Below are positions 1 to 11,879 of a DNA stretch of 64,000 nucleotides, one piece after another. The notes beneath the pieces were generated by a model. It did not search any database. It saw only the letters and a list, made by a program, of their open reading frames with translations, and was not told where the DNA came from. This stretch comes from Forficula auricularia (lineage: Eukaryota > Arthropoda > Insecta > Dermaptera > Forficulidae). The stretch spans positions 1 to 64,000 of the forward strand of contig JALMQS010000909.1 of the NCBI GenBank assembly GCA_024734495.1, given 5' to 3'. The stretch's first letter is position 1. Each line of letters opens with the position of its first letter. The position numbers and the translations under genes are program-made.

Positions 1-430
1 ATTTTTAACTTTCTCAAGAAACGTTTTCAGGTAAAAAAAAAAAAAAAAAAAAAATCTTTTTCTTCATAATTTAATATGTAAAATATGCTGCATGGTTTTA
101 TAGAAATTTCTGAATTTGATTTGAAAAAGTCTGATTTTTATTTTTAAAAATCCTGAATTTAGTTTAAAACATGCTGAATTTGGATTTTTTAAAAAACCCG
201 AACTCTGATATGTAGAAGTCCGAATTTTAAGTTAAAAAACCTATTTAAAACATATTGCAAAGTAATAGAAGAATTATTAATATTAATTTCAAAAAAATCC
301 ATTATCATACGTAACAAGCTTTGAATGGGGTGGGGGAAGGTCACACAAATGTTACGGTGCGTTATCATAGGGTACGGTGGGCCTAAATATTGTCAAAAAA
401 CGTTACGTGATATTTGAACGTTCCCTTAGA
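1..430. other. AT-rich sequence without a recognised gene
   Basis: AT-rich flank with an oligo-A run near 34-54. Short open frames exist but show no family signature. I see nothing else until the hAT element that starts at 432. Confidence 0.6.
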
Positions 431-490
431 TCAGTGTTCCGCAAACTTCTTGTGTTCAAGGTACACCTACCAAATGAAGAAATTTTAGAG

Positions 491-2740
491 CAGGCTTGTC
501 CAAACCGCGGCCCTCGATGGCTCTCAATGTGGTCTTCGACAAAAATCGCAAACTTACAAACTTTATGAGATTCAGACTAAAAATCCCAGTGATATTACTA
601 AAAATACAATATTTTAAACTTGCTATTAATTTATGATCTGAATAATGAATTTCGGAATTTAACACGTTATTTCGCAATGAGATATTCATAAAAGTGAACC
701 TTAAATAATTTTATATATACAAGTCATCTATTTTCAAAGCCTGAAGCACGCAAAGAATGAAGTTAGATCTAAAGCATTTGATGAGCATTTCCGAGAATTC
801 ACTGAGAATTCCTTTGAGCCAAATATCGACGGATTACCGTTAGGGGGGAGACCTCAATTGATGATTAAGTTTATACGGATTCACGGACGAACGGCTAATC
901 CCTACATAAGCGGTATAAAATAAATGCGAACGCGTATTCCTTAATTATCGGTCTACCTTGGGAAAACACGAATATCCAAGATTGAGGGATTCGTTACCAT
1001 AGACGTGTTTTTATAACCCTGTCCGGTACTAAAAAGTACTTGATTGCAGATTCGGATAGTTAAAAGATATATTAGCAAAAAACTTTCATAGATTATTATT
1101 AAAAAATAAATGTAAGGAATATTTTGTGGAAAGTTAAATTCAGAAAATAATGATTAATAATTTTTTAATTAAAATAATGAAATTATATTTAATTAACAAA
1201 GAGTATTTATTATTTAAACAATAATGAGTAAAGTATTATAAATTCTTTATAACAAAGAGTGCAATTTGAATTAAATAATAATTGTTTTAATACATATATT
1301 ATAATCAGTACTTATCTTAAAAATAAGATGAATAAATTTCCTCTGTCAATTATTGAGGTAAATTGGTAAACAGATATCAATTCAATACAGATGCTTCTTC
1401 ATGACAAAAGCCAATATCTCGATGATCTCGACAGAAACAAGGTGGTTTAAGGTATGATCACAGCTGAGATGTTTTTGAAGAGAGGATGGCAGGAGAGGGT
1501 AAGAAATTCCCCTGGCTTCCCTTGTCCTTGAGAATACGTCACAGATCCAGATGGCGTCGGTAGAAATGAAGTTAATTATTTTTCTTTTTAAATAAAGAAA
1601 ATATACAAGAATTTCAAAATTTCTAAGTTTAGAATGAAATTTCTTGTAAAATGCGACTATATGATCAGTTGCAGCTTGTTCCAGCTGAAGCTCAGGGGAA
1701 TAGAATTATTTCCCTGGCTAACAAAATATATATTTGGGCATTTCCAACTTATGCAAAGATCTACAGCCGACTTATATAAAAAAGCCAATGGCCATTTTAC
1801 GGAATTCCACAATTAAATATAAAAAGAACCAATACAAATGGCCTTTAAACACATATATATAAAAAATAAAAAACTGGAAACAAGTAAATGGCTTCGGCGA
1901 GGAGCTGCAGTCCCCCGGCAGGGCTTCTTGCTCCTATAATGCCGAACCAGCTAGGTCGAGAACATGATCATAAGTGAAGAAGGCTCTCTAGCGAGAGACC
2001 GAACGGTTAGAAAAAGGAATGGGAAAGCGAGTTATGTTATCTCAACTGTGATTGGTCGAGGAGTTAATTTTTCAACCAATAAGAATCAATCTTTCTGTTC
2101 AAGTCTGTGAGAGGTTTACTGGCTTGTGTGAGTGAAGCAACTGTCGACATATATTTTGACCTTGAAGCGAAATAAGATATATTTTTTCTTTATTAAAATA
2201 AACAAAGTCGTTTATAAATTCAAATATCTAACATTGATTTGGTAATAAAAGCGATGCTTTTATTATTGAACTTTTAAACCTATGTATAAAAAATATCAAA
2301 TTTAAAGTAAATATACTCTTTAAAATGAATTATCTTCAGTTAATGAAGTAAATATAAACTTATTATCTAATAAATGATTGCTTTTATAAAATCGTTATTC
2401 CTTGAAATATTCAAAGAGTTAAAAAATTAAAAATAAAAATAATATAATAAAAAAGCTCAAACTTCAAATTCACTGAAGTTTGACCACCACATGCTGTCCC
2501 AAAAACAATGACAAACTCTTTTCTCAATATAATTTTGTGCTTGCTGATTTGTCTCTTAGCTTCTTTTTTTATAATAAAAAATTTATAAAGTAACAAAGCT
2601 TAATTTCTTAAGTATATTAAGTACATATTCTACGTTTTTGCTCATCAGCTATTAGTAAAGTTAGTGTATTTTATGTGTGACCCAAAACAGCTCATATTCT
2701 TCCAATGTGGCCAGGAAGCTAAAAAGCTTGGACACCCCTG
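491..2740. mobile_element. hAT-like element inserted inside another hAT
   Basis: Begins CAGGCTTGTCCAAACCGC and its right end on the minus strand reads CAGGGGTGTCCAAGCTTTTT, a terminal inverted repeat of about 14 bp in the CAGGGGTGTCCAAA style of hAT elements. It is flanked by an exact 8-bp duplication TTTTAGAG at 483-490 and 2741-2748. The interior (about 2.25 kb) includes a GC-richer stretch near 1890-2100 but no frame I can recognise as a transposase, so it is probably non-autonomous. Both the host repeat and the target duplication are clear; only the subfamily is unknown. Confidence 0.8.
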
Positions 2741-2837
2741 TTTTAGAGGTACACCAAAGAAAAAACCAATGTTTATTTAATATTTATTTACGAGCTTTTC
2801 GTGCGTGGCTTCGGCACGCCCTCGAAGCTCGGCCCTC

Positions 2838-3545
2838 CGGGCTAGTCCCTGGCGGGCGGCGTCTCGGTCCAAAATTTTTATTCCTTCTTAAAAAACCACA
2901 CTCCAAATGTATACTTACTACTTACTATTGTGATATTTTTTGTGTGGAAATAGATTTATTTAAATAAGTGGGATCGTGTGAGGAGGAGAATTATATTATA
3001 TTATTTTTTTAAATTTGGGATTGATAATCGATATAAGGCTCCAAATATTTAAAAGAGATCAGGTGTTGTTTGTATGACAGGCTGATCCCTTCAGTATTGC
3101 AATGAGAAACTCATATGGGCATGCGTGTCTTAAGTCTTTCAATTTTGTAAAAATCAAAAAATAAGAATAACAAAATTTAGATTTCGAAAAAATTATAAAA
3201 AAGTGGCAAATTATTAAAAAATAAACAAATAATATATAAAATATAAATCAAATAAGATGTGATTAATTTCTTCTTCTGTATGCAAAGAAAAGCGAATTGA
3301 ATATTTAATTTTTGCGTGGTGAAGGGGGGGAATAATTATCAATATGTTTAATGTTTCTTAATTTAAAATCAATTAGAGTCTTTCATTTCAAAATTCGAGT
3401 TAAAATTACAATTATATTTCAAATTTGCCTCGACTTATCTCGACTCAAAACACAAATATACCTACGGCATCAGCGCCCCTGTCGGCAGCATTAGGTCAGC
3501 GTTGCTGCAAATTAATCTGGACTATCCTTATTATAATTATTAAAA
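2838..3545 (+). repeat. Arm of a long dispersed inverted repeat (partner at 7077-7870)
   Basis: This segment is repeated, reverse-complemented, at 7077-7870. Matching landmarks include the GC-rich head (CCTGGCGGGC-GCGTCTCGG), the string CACACTCCAAATGT, a GATCAGGTGTTGTTTGTATG block, and the tail with GCAGCATTA/CAGCGTTG. The partner has an extra insertion of roughly 110 bp near 7680-7790. The GC-rich head also occurs alone near 10190-10215 and 10700-10765, so it is the end of a dispersed element. No coding capacity is visible. Confidence 0.7.
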
Positions 3546-3803
3546 TCAATATAATATGAAAAATTTAGTTGGTTCATGTCCATTTTAATAATAAATAATA
3601 GATTCACGGGTTTTAATTATAATATGAAAAGATGTTTAATGAGAAATGTGAGCCTGCTTAAATGAGCACAGGAGATCAAAATTTGGACCAATCGTTGATA
3701 AGGCGCTCGCATAACTCTCAACTATGTGTATTATCTTAATAAAACTTGACATTTTTCCGCGGAACACCAACTAATGACCACGGTACACCACACTGCCTTA
3801 GAA

Positions 3804-4720
3804 GACCAGATTTAGATTCTAAAGATGCGATGTCAAGTTCTTAAATAATCAAACTTTAAGACGAAACATAAATTTAATATAATTGAGTAGTTTTTGAAGA
3901 CGTGTGTGTGTGAGAAAGACAGGATTCCATTCCTGGGCCTGTTATCTAGAAAGAAAAAAAACATTTTTGATCTTGTCTTTAGGAATTATAATCAAAATAC
4001 CACCTGCAAAATTGGATGGATCTGGTTTGGACTAAAATTGGGATGAAAAATAATTTTAACTAAGAGAAAAAAAATCGATTAAATTCATCAAGATTTATGT
4101 TAGGTATACATATACATCTTTCATTTCAAAGATTATCGACCTTATTCTTTAGGTGATTTATAATAATGAATAATTCATCTGACCGTTAGCTAAATGCCAA
4201 CTAAGGATGATCCTCTATTATTATCAATTCGTGAACACATTTAATAAAAAAAGGAGACAGAATGACTTAATAGATAGAAGCTATGACATGTTTCTATAAA
4301 ATCATAGTAATGTCTTGATGATGATGATATCTGAATTTTAATCATTGTGGTCGCTACTATCAATGAATCATTAGGGTATTTAAAAAAAGTGGAAAATAAT
4401 TCAGAGAAAAGCCAACGAATAAGATGATTTATAAAATTATGATCAATTTTAGTGAAAAAAAGATCAAAAAGTTATTTTATGATTTAAGAAAGTGACTGGC
4501 TTGTGTTTTATCAAGACTCTATACGTGGAAGCATGAATAGTCTTCACTGAAGCAATATATAAATTAACATAGAGGCTGTTATCAAGTACCTCATAATTTT
4601 TTAAATCTTTTTTCCAGTATTACGATATTTTGAATCGAAATTAAATAATATCTATTTTAGAATCGGAATGTAATCCTTTTGCAAAAGTTATCGTTGGACA
4701 GCAGGTAGTTACTATAGGTT
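3804..4720. other. No recognisable feature
   Basis: AT-rich, with a short GT run near 3901. No open frame with a family signature, no terminal repeat and no splice-bounded exon was found on either strand. Confidence 0.5.
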
Positions 4721-4723
4721 ATA

Positions 4724-5657
4724 TAATGGGTGTTTTTTTAGAGGTATAGAACTTCGAATTGAAATAAAACACAAGAAAAATCGTTTTAATGTCCATCAAT
4801 TTGGCTTTATTGGAAGGATAATTTTATGCCATTAATGTTTAAATATGATTTCGGGCATGTGGCCGCCGCGGCTGGCTCGAATAAATCCAATTCTACAGGT
4901 CCAATTTTCAACCACTTTTTCGAGCATATGGGGCCGTATGTTGGCAATAACGCCACGAATGTTGGCTTCCAATGTTGGCAAAATTGCCGCATTTGGAGTG
5001 AAGAGAATCCACATGAGACCCTTGAGACGCCATTACGTCCACAAAAACTGACTGTTTGGTGTGCTCTATGGGCTGGTGGAGTCATTGGGCCATACTTCTT
5101 CCGAAATAATGCTGGAGAGTCAGTTACCGTTAATGGAGACCGGTATAGAGCCATGATAACCGACTATTTTGTTCTCGAATTGGATGGCATGAATGTGGAT
5201 GAGTTGTGGTTCCAACAAGACGGCGCTACATGCCACACAGCGCACGTCACAATCGATTTATTGAAGGAAACATTCGATGAGCGCATAATTTCGCGGAATG
5301 GACCTGTCAATTGGCCACCAAGATCGTGTGATTTGACACCATTGGATTATTTTCTTTGGGGATATGTGAAGTCGCTCGTCTACGCCAACAAACCAGAAAC
5401 GTTAGGGGACTTGGAAGCCAACATTCGTGGCGTTATTGCCAACATACGGCCCCATATGCTCGAAAAAGTGGTTGAAAATTGGACCTGTAGAATTGGATTT
5501 ATTCGAGCCAGCCGCGGCGGCCACATGCCCGAAATCATATTTAAACATTAATGGCACAAAATTATCCTTCCAATAAAGCCAAATTGATGGACATTAAAAC
5601 GATTTTCCTGTGTTTTATTTCAATTCGAAGTTCTATACCTCTAAAAAAAACACCCTA
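4724..5657 (+). mobile_element. Snap-back DD41D mariner-like element
   Basis: A 934-bp element flanked by TA (4722-4723 and 5658-5659). Its right end read inward is TAGGGTGTTTTTTTTAGAGG. The left 249 bp (4724-4972) is the reverse complement of the right 247 bp (5411-5657). The arms contain not only the terminal repeats but the 3' end of the transposase gene, so the antisense of the last ~45 codons sits at the left end in place of the promoter and N-terminal DNA-binding region. The middle (4973-5410) is unique and carries the transposase core. The element cannot encode a full transposase. Confidence 0.85.
4973..5551 (+). pseudogene. DD41D mariner transposase, C-terminal part
   Basis: Encodes the catalytic C-terminal part of a Tc1/mariner DDE transposase, a cut-and-paste enzyme acting on the element ends. 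Readable motifs in order: QNCRIWSEENPH, the TVWCALWAGGVIGPYFF block, VTVNGDRYRAM, the second catalytic Asp in FQQDGATCHTA, WPPRSCDLTPLDYFLWG with the third Asp in PLDYF, and a C-terminal tail ending IIFKH and TAA at 5549-5551. Forty-one residues separate the last two Asp residues, which places it in the DD41D group. The helix-turn-helix domain and first Asp are missing because the reading frame starts at the palindrome junction. The frame stays open leftward to 4826 only because it enters the inverted arm, so those residues are antisense and not real transposase. Confidence 0.85.
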
Positions 5658-5659
5658 TA

Positions 5660-6090
5660 TGAGGCGTTCAAAAGCAAAGTAAACCAACCCATAAATCTCA
5701 TTTTCGCTGATAAGCCTCTATAATGAAGTATGTTTTTGATAGAACTAACTAGACAGAGTGGTCCAAACTTAGTTTTTAAACTTCCTTCTAGATTTCAGTA
5801 CATGTGCCACTTTTTTGCTTCGAACCTTTACTTCTATTTTGCTGGATTTCTCATAAAAAAACCAAAATTGGGATGGTCCACTCTGCTTTTGAACGTCTCA
5901 TATGAGCTCACTCACAAATTTTTATTTAGTTAATTTTTTTTATTTTTTGCTTATTCGTGTTTATAAATATCTAAAACATGAAAAAGTCATTTTCAGAATT
6001 TTTTTAGATTTTTGAATTTCTAGCCTTTTCTATATGAAAAATTGAATTAGTAATGAACCTGTTGAAGCTTTTATTTTGTGATTAATTTGA
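5660..6090. other. No recognisable feature
   Basis: AT-rich intronic sequence. A 67-codon open frame at 5730-5933 lacks any family motif and is treated as chance. Confidence 0.45.
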
Positions 6091-6093
6091 TTA

Positions 6094-6248
6094 AAATTTG
6101 AATTTTTATTTAAATCACACATAAATAATTATAATTATTTATTGAATACGAACAAATAATGTTTGTAGTTATATTGTATTATTTGTTTGTGTTCAATAAA
6201 TAATTATAATCTAATTATGTTGTGATTTAAATAAAAATTCAAATTTTA
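6094..6248. repeat. Palindromic AT-rich repeat
   Basis: Two ~65-bp arms (AAATTTGAATTTTTATTTAA on the left, its complement on the right) surround a short loop near 6150-6180. One arm recurs at about 13365-13425, next to a decayed hammerhead-like motif, which ties this repeat to that family. Confidence 0.65.
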
Positions 6249-6868
6249 AAAGAAATGGAGAGCTGAATATGGTTGTTGCTATTATATCTACTAAAATCAA
6301 GAAGAAAAGTTTGTATTAATAATCTATATCTTTTTGTCAAAATTCAGTTTTCTACAAATGATTATTAAATATCTCTAAAAATATAAATTTTTAAATATTC
6401 ATTATTTAAGACTTTATTGGAGAACAGAAATGCCTAGGAATTCGCTCATTTGTTTCATCAGACGTTTTTGAGATGTTTCAAAAATACGATGCAAAAAGAT
6501 CACTTTTTTTTATCTTGCAGGATTATAATACTTCACCATAACCCCGTATGTTAAAGTAAAAACTTTCGTGGTTTTGATTTGTTAGGCCGAAACGCCGTGA
6601 ATTCGCTTAATTTTTTCATGAAAATAGTTTCTGACTTTTTTGAGAGATTTCGAAAATATCATTTTTTTCAAGCACGATTACAATATGGTAAAGTAAAAAC
6701 TTTAAGTACATACACACGGGTATCAAAAATGATATACACTTGTTGGGTCCAGCATGCCGCGTGTATCATTATGTACTGCACGAAAATAACAATAAAATGT
6801 ATTAAAAAAAATAGGTGATTAGTAGAGATTGCGGTGTTGGTACAAGGTGGAATACATTCTTAAGACAT

Positions 6869-7017
6869 GTAAGAGTAAATAATATTATATTTAGTATTGA
6901 TTTACTATGAGTCAGGATACTAGGTCACTTATTCATAAAAATTACCGTGAAATAAGTGACCTAGTATCCTTAACTCATAGTAAATCAATATTAAATATAA
7001 TATTTATTTACTCTTAT
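6869..7017. mobile_element. Palindromic MITE, copy 1
   Basis: A ~150-bp near-perfect hairpin: TAAGAGTAAATAATATTATA at the left matches TATAATATTTATTTACTCTTA at the right. The arms share a TTTACTATGAGT...GGATACTAGGTCACTTATT block. The same family is at 33330-33491. Both copies lie next to a second motif (AGTAGAGATTGCGGTGTTGG here, its complement at 33505-33530), so the mobile unit may be larger than the hairpin. Confidence 0.75.
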
Positions 7018-7076
7018 CTTTATTAAAATATAGTGTGGCCTGAGACGACCTTTTTTCACAAATATAATATATAATA

Positions 7077-7870
7077 TAATATTTAGAATAAGCCAGATTA
7101 ATTTGCCGCAACGCTGACGTAATGCTGCTGCTGACAGCGAGCGCTGATGCCGTCGGTATATTTGCGTCAAATTTGAATTATAATCGTAATTTGGACTCAA
7201 ATTTTGAAATGAAACACTCCAATTGATTTTAAATTAAGAAATATTAAATATATTGATAATTATTCCTCCTCCCGCCCCCTCCTCACCACTCAAAAATTAA
7301 ATATTTAATTTGCTTTTCTTTGCGCACAGAAGAAGAAATTAATCACATCCTATTTGATTTATATTTTATATATTATTTGTTTATTTTTTAATAATTTGCC
7401 ACTATTTTATAATTTTTTAAAAATCTAAATTTTGTTATTCTTATTTTTTGATTTTTACAAAATTGAACGACTTAAGACACGCATGCCCGAGTTTCTCATG
7501 GCTGGATACTGGAGCAGCCTGACATACAAACAACACCTGATCTCTTTTAAATATTTGGACCCTTATATCGATTATCAATCCCAAGTTTAGAAAAAATGAT
7601 ATAATATAATTCTCCTCCTCACACGATACCACTTATTTAAATAAATCTATTTCCACACAAAAATATCACAATGCTGTAGATTATAGAAAAAAAAATACTT
7701 CCAGATTCATATCTAGAGCCTCATTTCTGTAGCTGGGTCAGGACGAAAATGAGGCGAAACTTTTAAGAGACTATGTATTTTCGGGAGTTTGCATGTGTAC
7801 ATTTGGAGTGTGGTTTTTTAAGAGGAATACAATTTTTGGACCGAGACGCTGCCCGCCAGGGCATTCAGTC
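7077..7870 (-). repeat. Partner arm of the long inverted repeat at 2838-3545
   Basis: Reverse complement of 2838-3545 with scattered substitutions and an extra ~110-bp block near 7680-7790. The two copies face each other about 3.5 kb apart, with the snap-back mariner between them. No coding capacity. Confidence 0.7.
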
Positions 7871-7879
7871 CACTAGTGT

Positions 7880-9320
7880 ATATATATAATAAAGTCAATG
7901 TGTTAAGGGGAAAATTCACAAGTGGAGTATTTATTAGCTCGTTGATGCTTATTCTTCGTTTTATTCCCTTTATTTACTTTTGTATTCCCCTTGAATAATT
8001 TAAAATAATTAAAATATAATATAAAGATTTTTTCCTATGAAATAAGCAGGTTCTGTTTAAGAAAAATAAAGTAAAAATAACCAAATAGAAAAAAAAATAT
8101 TTTAAATACCTGATAAAGTTGAATCTTTGAAGAAATATCTCGAATGATTTGATACTTAGTAATTGAACTTTAATAGAATAAAAGTACTTAAGATATTAAT
8201 AGTTATACACTCTAGTTACATAATTGCACTCACTCATAAATAGTTATTTCATTAGAAAAATATATTATTTTGATTTAATCTCAATTGATAGATTGCTTTA
8301 AGTGTGTTTGTACGAATAAGTGCATCAGTGTTTATTTTAATCGATTGAACTCCAAAGTGAAGAGTGAAATAATTTATAGCAATATCAGAAAATAGAGATA
8401 ATCTCATTTTATGAAAATCTCATTCATTGTTAATCTCAAAAGTTTAAAATTTGGTATGGAAGGTCTTATTTATGAACTAGCTGCAAGGGCCGCATTCAGG
8501 CTCTGTTGCTAGCCAGGGGTGGCGCCCCTGGAAACCTTCTCCCCCTCCCACCGTTCTCGTCCCCGAAACCCCGCACCCAGTTTTTGCATTTCTAGCCTTC
8601 TAGTGGCCCACAGATTATGAATACAAAATTTGATCAGTTTGCTCCAAAGGCAAGAATTTACATTTTTTCACCCTCCCCCACCAAAAAAGTTGATTTTACT
8701 GATAATATAATAGAAGTTGATTCCATTAGAAATAATCCCGAGTGTATGTTACTTAATTAGAATTATTAGAGATACATTTTATTACATCTTAGTAGAGAAA
8801 TGAACGCCAAGTGCCAAAAAGCATTCCGGGACTATGGCTGTCCTTCGGAAAGTTAACATTCAACAAAGCTAACATTTTTGGGTCAAACAATATACCAAAA
8901 TTTTGTTTTCGTCTATGAAATTTGCATTTGTGGTAAATTTATATAAATAAAAATGTACTGTTACGCTTAAGTGATACGTTAAAGGATCTCCGAAAGTTCT
9001 TCACCGATTTCTTTGAAATTTTCACACAACATTACATTCAAATACGCGAGTGTTTACAGTGTTTTTACTTTATCCAATGCGAAGCATGGGAGAAAGTATT
9101 GGAATCGCTCTCGCAGCAAGCGCTGCTTTAAAGGGTCCTCAGGTAAAGACTACGGAACCCATGGACTCAATTAAGGTCACAAATTGAAGTATTCAATGAG
9201 ATTGAATTTTAGCACGTGACGGTTTTGCCAAAATTACCTGGGATCTCGCTGAGAGGCCAAAAGTGCCATTATTTTTGGAGGTGCGAAGCTTGAGTTGTTT
9301 GCCATAAAAAGAATTTAGTC
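7880..9320. other. Mostly featureless; GC-rich repeat fragment at 8505-8690
   Basis: From 8505 to 8690 there is a C-rich stretch followed by the complement of the motif AAAATGCAAAAACTGGGTG and the AATCTGTGGGCCACTAGAAGG block. The same pair occurs in the tails of the Helitron-like elements at 37605-38754 and 44422-45195, so this is a detached Helitron tail on the minus strand. The rest (8700-9320) is unassigned, with a modestly GC-richer piece near 9020-9150. Confidence 0.5.
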
Positions 9321-9690
9321 TTTTTGATTTTAAGTCGATTCTTCCACGTTTTCAGTAGAGGTTGCCATTAATAGTCAAAACATCAAAAATGGAATGCAAT
9401 AAGGTTATTCCTCTAGTATTAGATAAGAATCGATCGTTATTTTTGATTTTAAGTCGATTCCTTCATGTCTTCAGCAGTGGTTACCAATAATAATCGAAGG
9501 GTCAAAAATCTAAGGTAGAATTATTATTCCTCAAGTATTAGATGAGAATCAATCGCTATTTTTGATTTTAAGTCGATTCCTCCATGTCTTAAGCAATGAT
9601 TACCAATAATAACCGAAATGTCAAAAATCCAATGTATTGTTATTCCTCGACTGTTAAATGAGAATCGATCATTATTTTTGAATTAAAGTC
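9321..9690 (+). repeat. Tandem repeat, three units of about 119 bp
   Basis: Units begin at 9321, 9440, 9559 and a partial one at 9675, each starting TTTTTGATTTTAAGTCGATTC and containing a CAxxxGxTCAAAAAT segment and GTTATTCCTC. Units differ by roughly 10-15 percent, so the array is not recent. Confidence 0.8.
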
Positions 9691-10099
9691 AACATGAACT
9701 GCAAATTGCAAGTGATATCTGATTTATATAAAGGAATAAACATATTAATATTTCAAATGAATTTGGATAAAGTTTAGCAACGATCCGTTGCAGTTTATTT
9801 ATAGATATCACACCTGTAGAATGAAAAAAAAAAATTTTTTCGAGGAAACAACACCAGCGCATCTCTTGGGGGCAAAAGCAAACAAACAAGATGGCCGATA
9901 ATAGCTTTTTGGAAATGTTTCAACTGTAAATATTATTTTTGGTTAAGGGAACAATAATTATAAACCTGGCCCAAAATTTAGATATACCAATCGGAGCACC
10001 AAACGGACATATGTTGCGAATATAGTTTCGATACGTCCAGTGTTTTAGGCGTGAAGCATACGAGTTAGTCACAGCAACGCGTGGTCGGGTCAGCTATTA

Positions 10100-10770
10100 T
10101 CTATATACGAGCAGTACCTGGCGTGCCCGATCGGTTGGAAACCTATTTCATTATTAAGATAAGATAGCAGTACCAGGCGTGCTCCGAGCTGGTGGCCCTG
10201 GCGGGCAGCGTCTCGAGATATGGCTATTATAATAATTTTAAAATTAATTTATCTACTAAAATTTCAAATGAGCCGCGCAGTAATAAATTAAGAATTAATT
10301 TCATTATTCCATTAAATCATATCTCATTAAAACTTATATTATAAATTTAATATATATATATTTTTAAATTAATTTGTCTACTAAAATTTCAAGAATTTAT
10401 ATTTTTCTTAAATTCAAAAAAAAAAATTAATTTTCCAAAGAATTAAATATAGGTATATTAATATATAATATATTTTAAAATTAATAAATTTGTCTACTAA
10501 AATTTGAAATGAGACACGCCGTAAATCTAATATTCTAAGCTATATAGAGGAATATATTAATATATAGAGAATAGAGATGTTTTATTTGAAAAATTTGACA
10601 ATCTAACTATTAGTTGCTTTTTCTCCCACATATTCTCCTTGCTGCGCCACGGGTACTGTCTGACAATGAGCTTTTATATATATAAATAAATTTTAACCAT
10701 AAAACGAGACGCTCCCTGCCAGGGGCTAGGTGACGCAGGGCCGAAGGCTCGGGCTTCAGCTAGTAATAAT
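10100..10770. repeat. Short tandem units bounded by GC-rich Helitron-like ends
   Basis: The phrase TTTGTCTACTAAAATTTCAA recurs with variation near 10231, 10364 and 10480, spaced 115-135 bp. The block is bracketed by GC-rich pieces with GGCGGGCAGCGTCTCG (10200-10216) and GAGACGCTCCCTGCCAGGGGC (10706-10726). The right piece continues into GCCGAAGGCTCGGGC, a small hairpin, then CTAG followed by T at about 10760. Hairpin plus CTAG before a T is the usual 3' end of a Helitron, so this may be a non-autonomous Helitron of a second family. Confidence 0.45.
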
Positions 10771-10779
10771 ATAATAATT

Positions 10780-11841
10780 AAAAATTATTAGATATAGAAA
10801 AAAACTCCTTGACTCATGTGATACGTATATTATATTCCGTAGTATTTTAATTTTTACTTAGATTATATTTTTTTCAAATAAATTATGTTTACCTATATTA
10901 ATTTTGAAAATGGTGACATTACTGTTTTGTCATCGCAAGTACATAACTGTGTGTGCAAAATTTCAAAAAAATCAACTAGGTAAAAATATGTCAAAATTCG
11001 ATTACAAGAATCTTCTTCCTATAGAGAAAGGAAACCAGTCACAGGAACCAAGTTGAATGTAAGCATGTAAAAACGCCACATTACAGCGTTATCGTACACG
11101 TTAACTGATAGTAGATGTATATAAAACATAATTTTCCACTCGGGTTCTGTTGAAATGTTGAAAAAGAGGCGTGAGTGAGTCCGTGGCACCACCAGTTGCA
11201 GGTTGTGTGTGCCACTTTGTAAACAGCCAGGAGGTTCCCTCCCGCTTGTTTATTTGGCCCGAGTGTCAAGGAACAGAGGCTGCTTTTGTGCCCACCCACC
11301 ACACTGAGGCCCATTCATTAGCGAGGCAAATGGACCCCTTCCTGTCCCATCGGACAAGCCCAAAATAAGCTTATCGACGATTTTAACGAATCCAAATCAA
11401 TAACCAGTGTGTTATTTGTTTGGCCATTTTGAATGGAATAAGAAGCGTTCATCATTCCTAGAAAGTCATTTTCGGTTCATAACAGGGTCAAAGTGTAAAA
11501 GGGCATTAGCATCATCAAATATACAGTTCTAAGAGTGGTTTGAGGCAACCACCTGCCTCCGCTCAACTCTTTCACTTCACTAAAAGTTCCACATATCATA
11601 TCGTCGCTGATCTTACAAAACCTCGTAAGTCCGATTTTTGGCCAAATACGTATTATACCAACTTTTCACGCCGCATCTGTCTATTGAAACCTTATTATTC
11701 TATTCCAATTTAATTTCGCGCTACGGACAAATAATAATTATTGCATTGTATTTGTATGTATTGTTGTTTAAAATGTTTTTCTTGTTTTCTGGCAAACAAT
11801 GAATTTAGGACTTACGAGGTTTTGTAAGATTAGCGACGATA
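10780..11841. other. No gene; GC-richer island at 11160-11360
   Basis: The interval 11160-11360 stands out by base composition and is open in frames on both strands (65 codons plus, 77 codons minus), but no protein family is recognisable. It does not match the expected next integrin exon. It could be a conserved noncoding element or a decayed repeat. Confidence 0.4.
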
Positions 11842-11877
11842 TCTACTCTTATTAAACGAGCAAAAATTGTTTATATA
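11842..11877 (+). mobile_element. Helitron-like 5' end interrupted by a mariner insertion
   Basis: TCTACTCTTATTAAACGAGC followed by AAAAATTG is the 5' start shared with the Helitron-like elements at 20561, 37605 and 44422. Here only 36 bp remain before the TA into which the snap-back mariner at 11880 inserted. The sequence right of the mariner (12797 on) does not continue the known Helitron body. Confidence 0.65.
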
Positions 11878-11879
11878 TA

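Larger units (their letters stand above)
432..3795. mobile_element. hAT-like element (outer of a nested pair)
   Basis: The left end reads CAGTGTTCCGCAAACTTC at 432 and the right end, read on the minus strand, starts CAGTGTGGTGTACCGTGG, ending at 3795. CAGTG termini with TTCC-type ends are typical of hAT transposons. The flanking octamers are CCTTAGAT (424-431) and CCTTAGAA (3796-3803), an 8-bp target duplication with one mismatch, as expected for hAT. No transposase frame remains, so it is non-autonomous or decayed. It carries a second hAT (491-2740) and a repeat shared with 7077-7870. Terminal repeats are imperfect beyond the first bases, so the outer boundary is good but not certain. Confidence 0.65.

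Noticed and set aside
1440..1500. Exon-like segment before GTAAGA
   Set aside because: Lies inside the inner hAT element, has no clear acceptor and closes after 26 codons.
4832..5014. Minus-strand frame matching the transposase C-terminus
   Set aside because: It is the inverted arm of the snap-back mariner; it has only the last codons and no catalytic core.
9321..9690. CRISPR-like array
   Set aside because: Units are ~119 bp contiguous tandem repeats with no repeat-spacer alternation, in a eukaryotic context.
11171..11368. GC-richer frame as a possible integrin exon 2
   Set aside because: None of the minus-strand frames reads LLVGAP or another FG-GAP motif, and all contain stops or lack splice sites.
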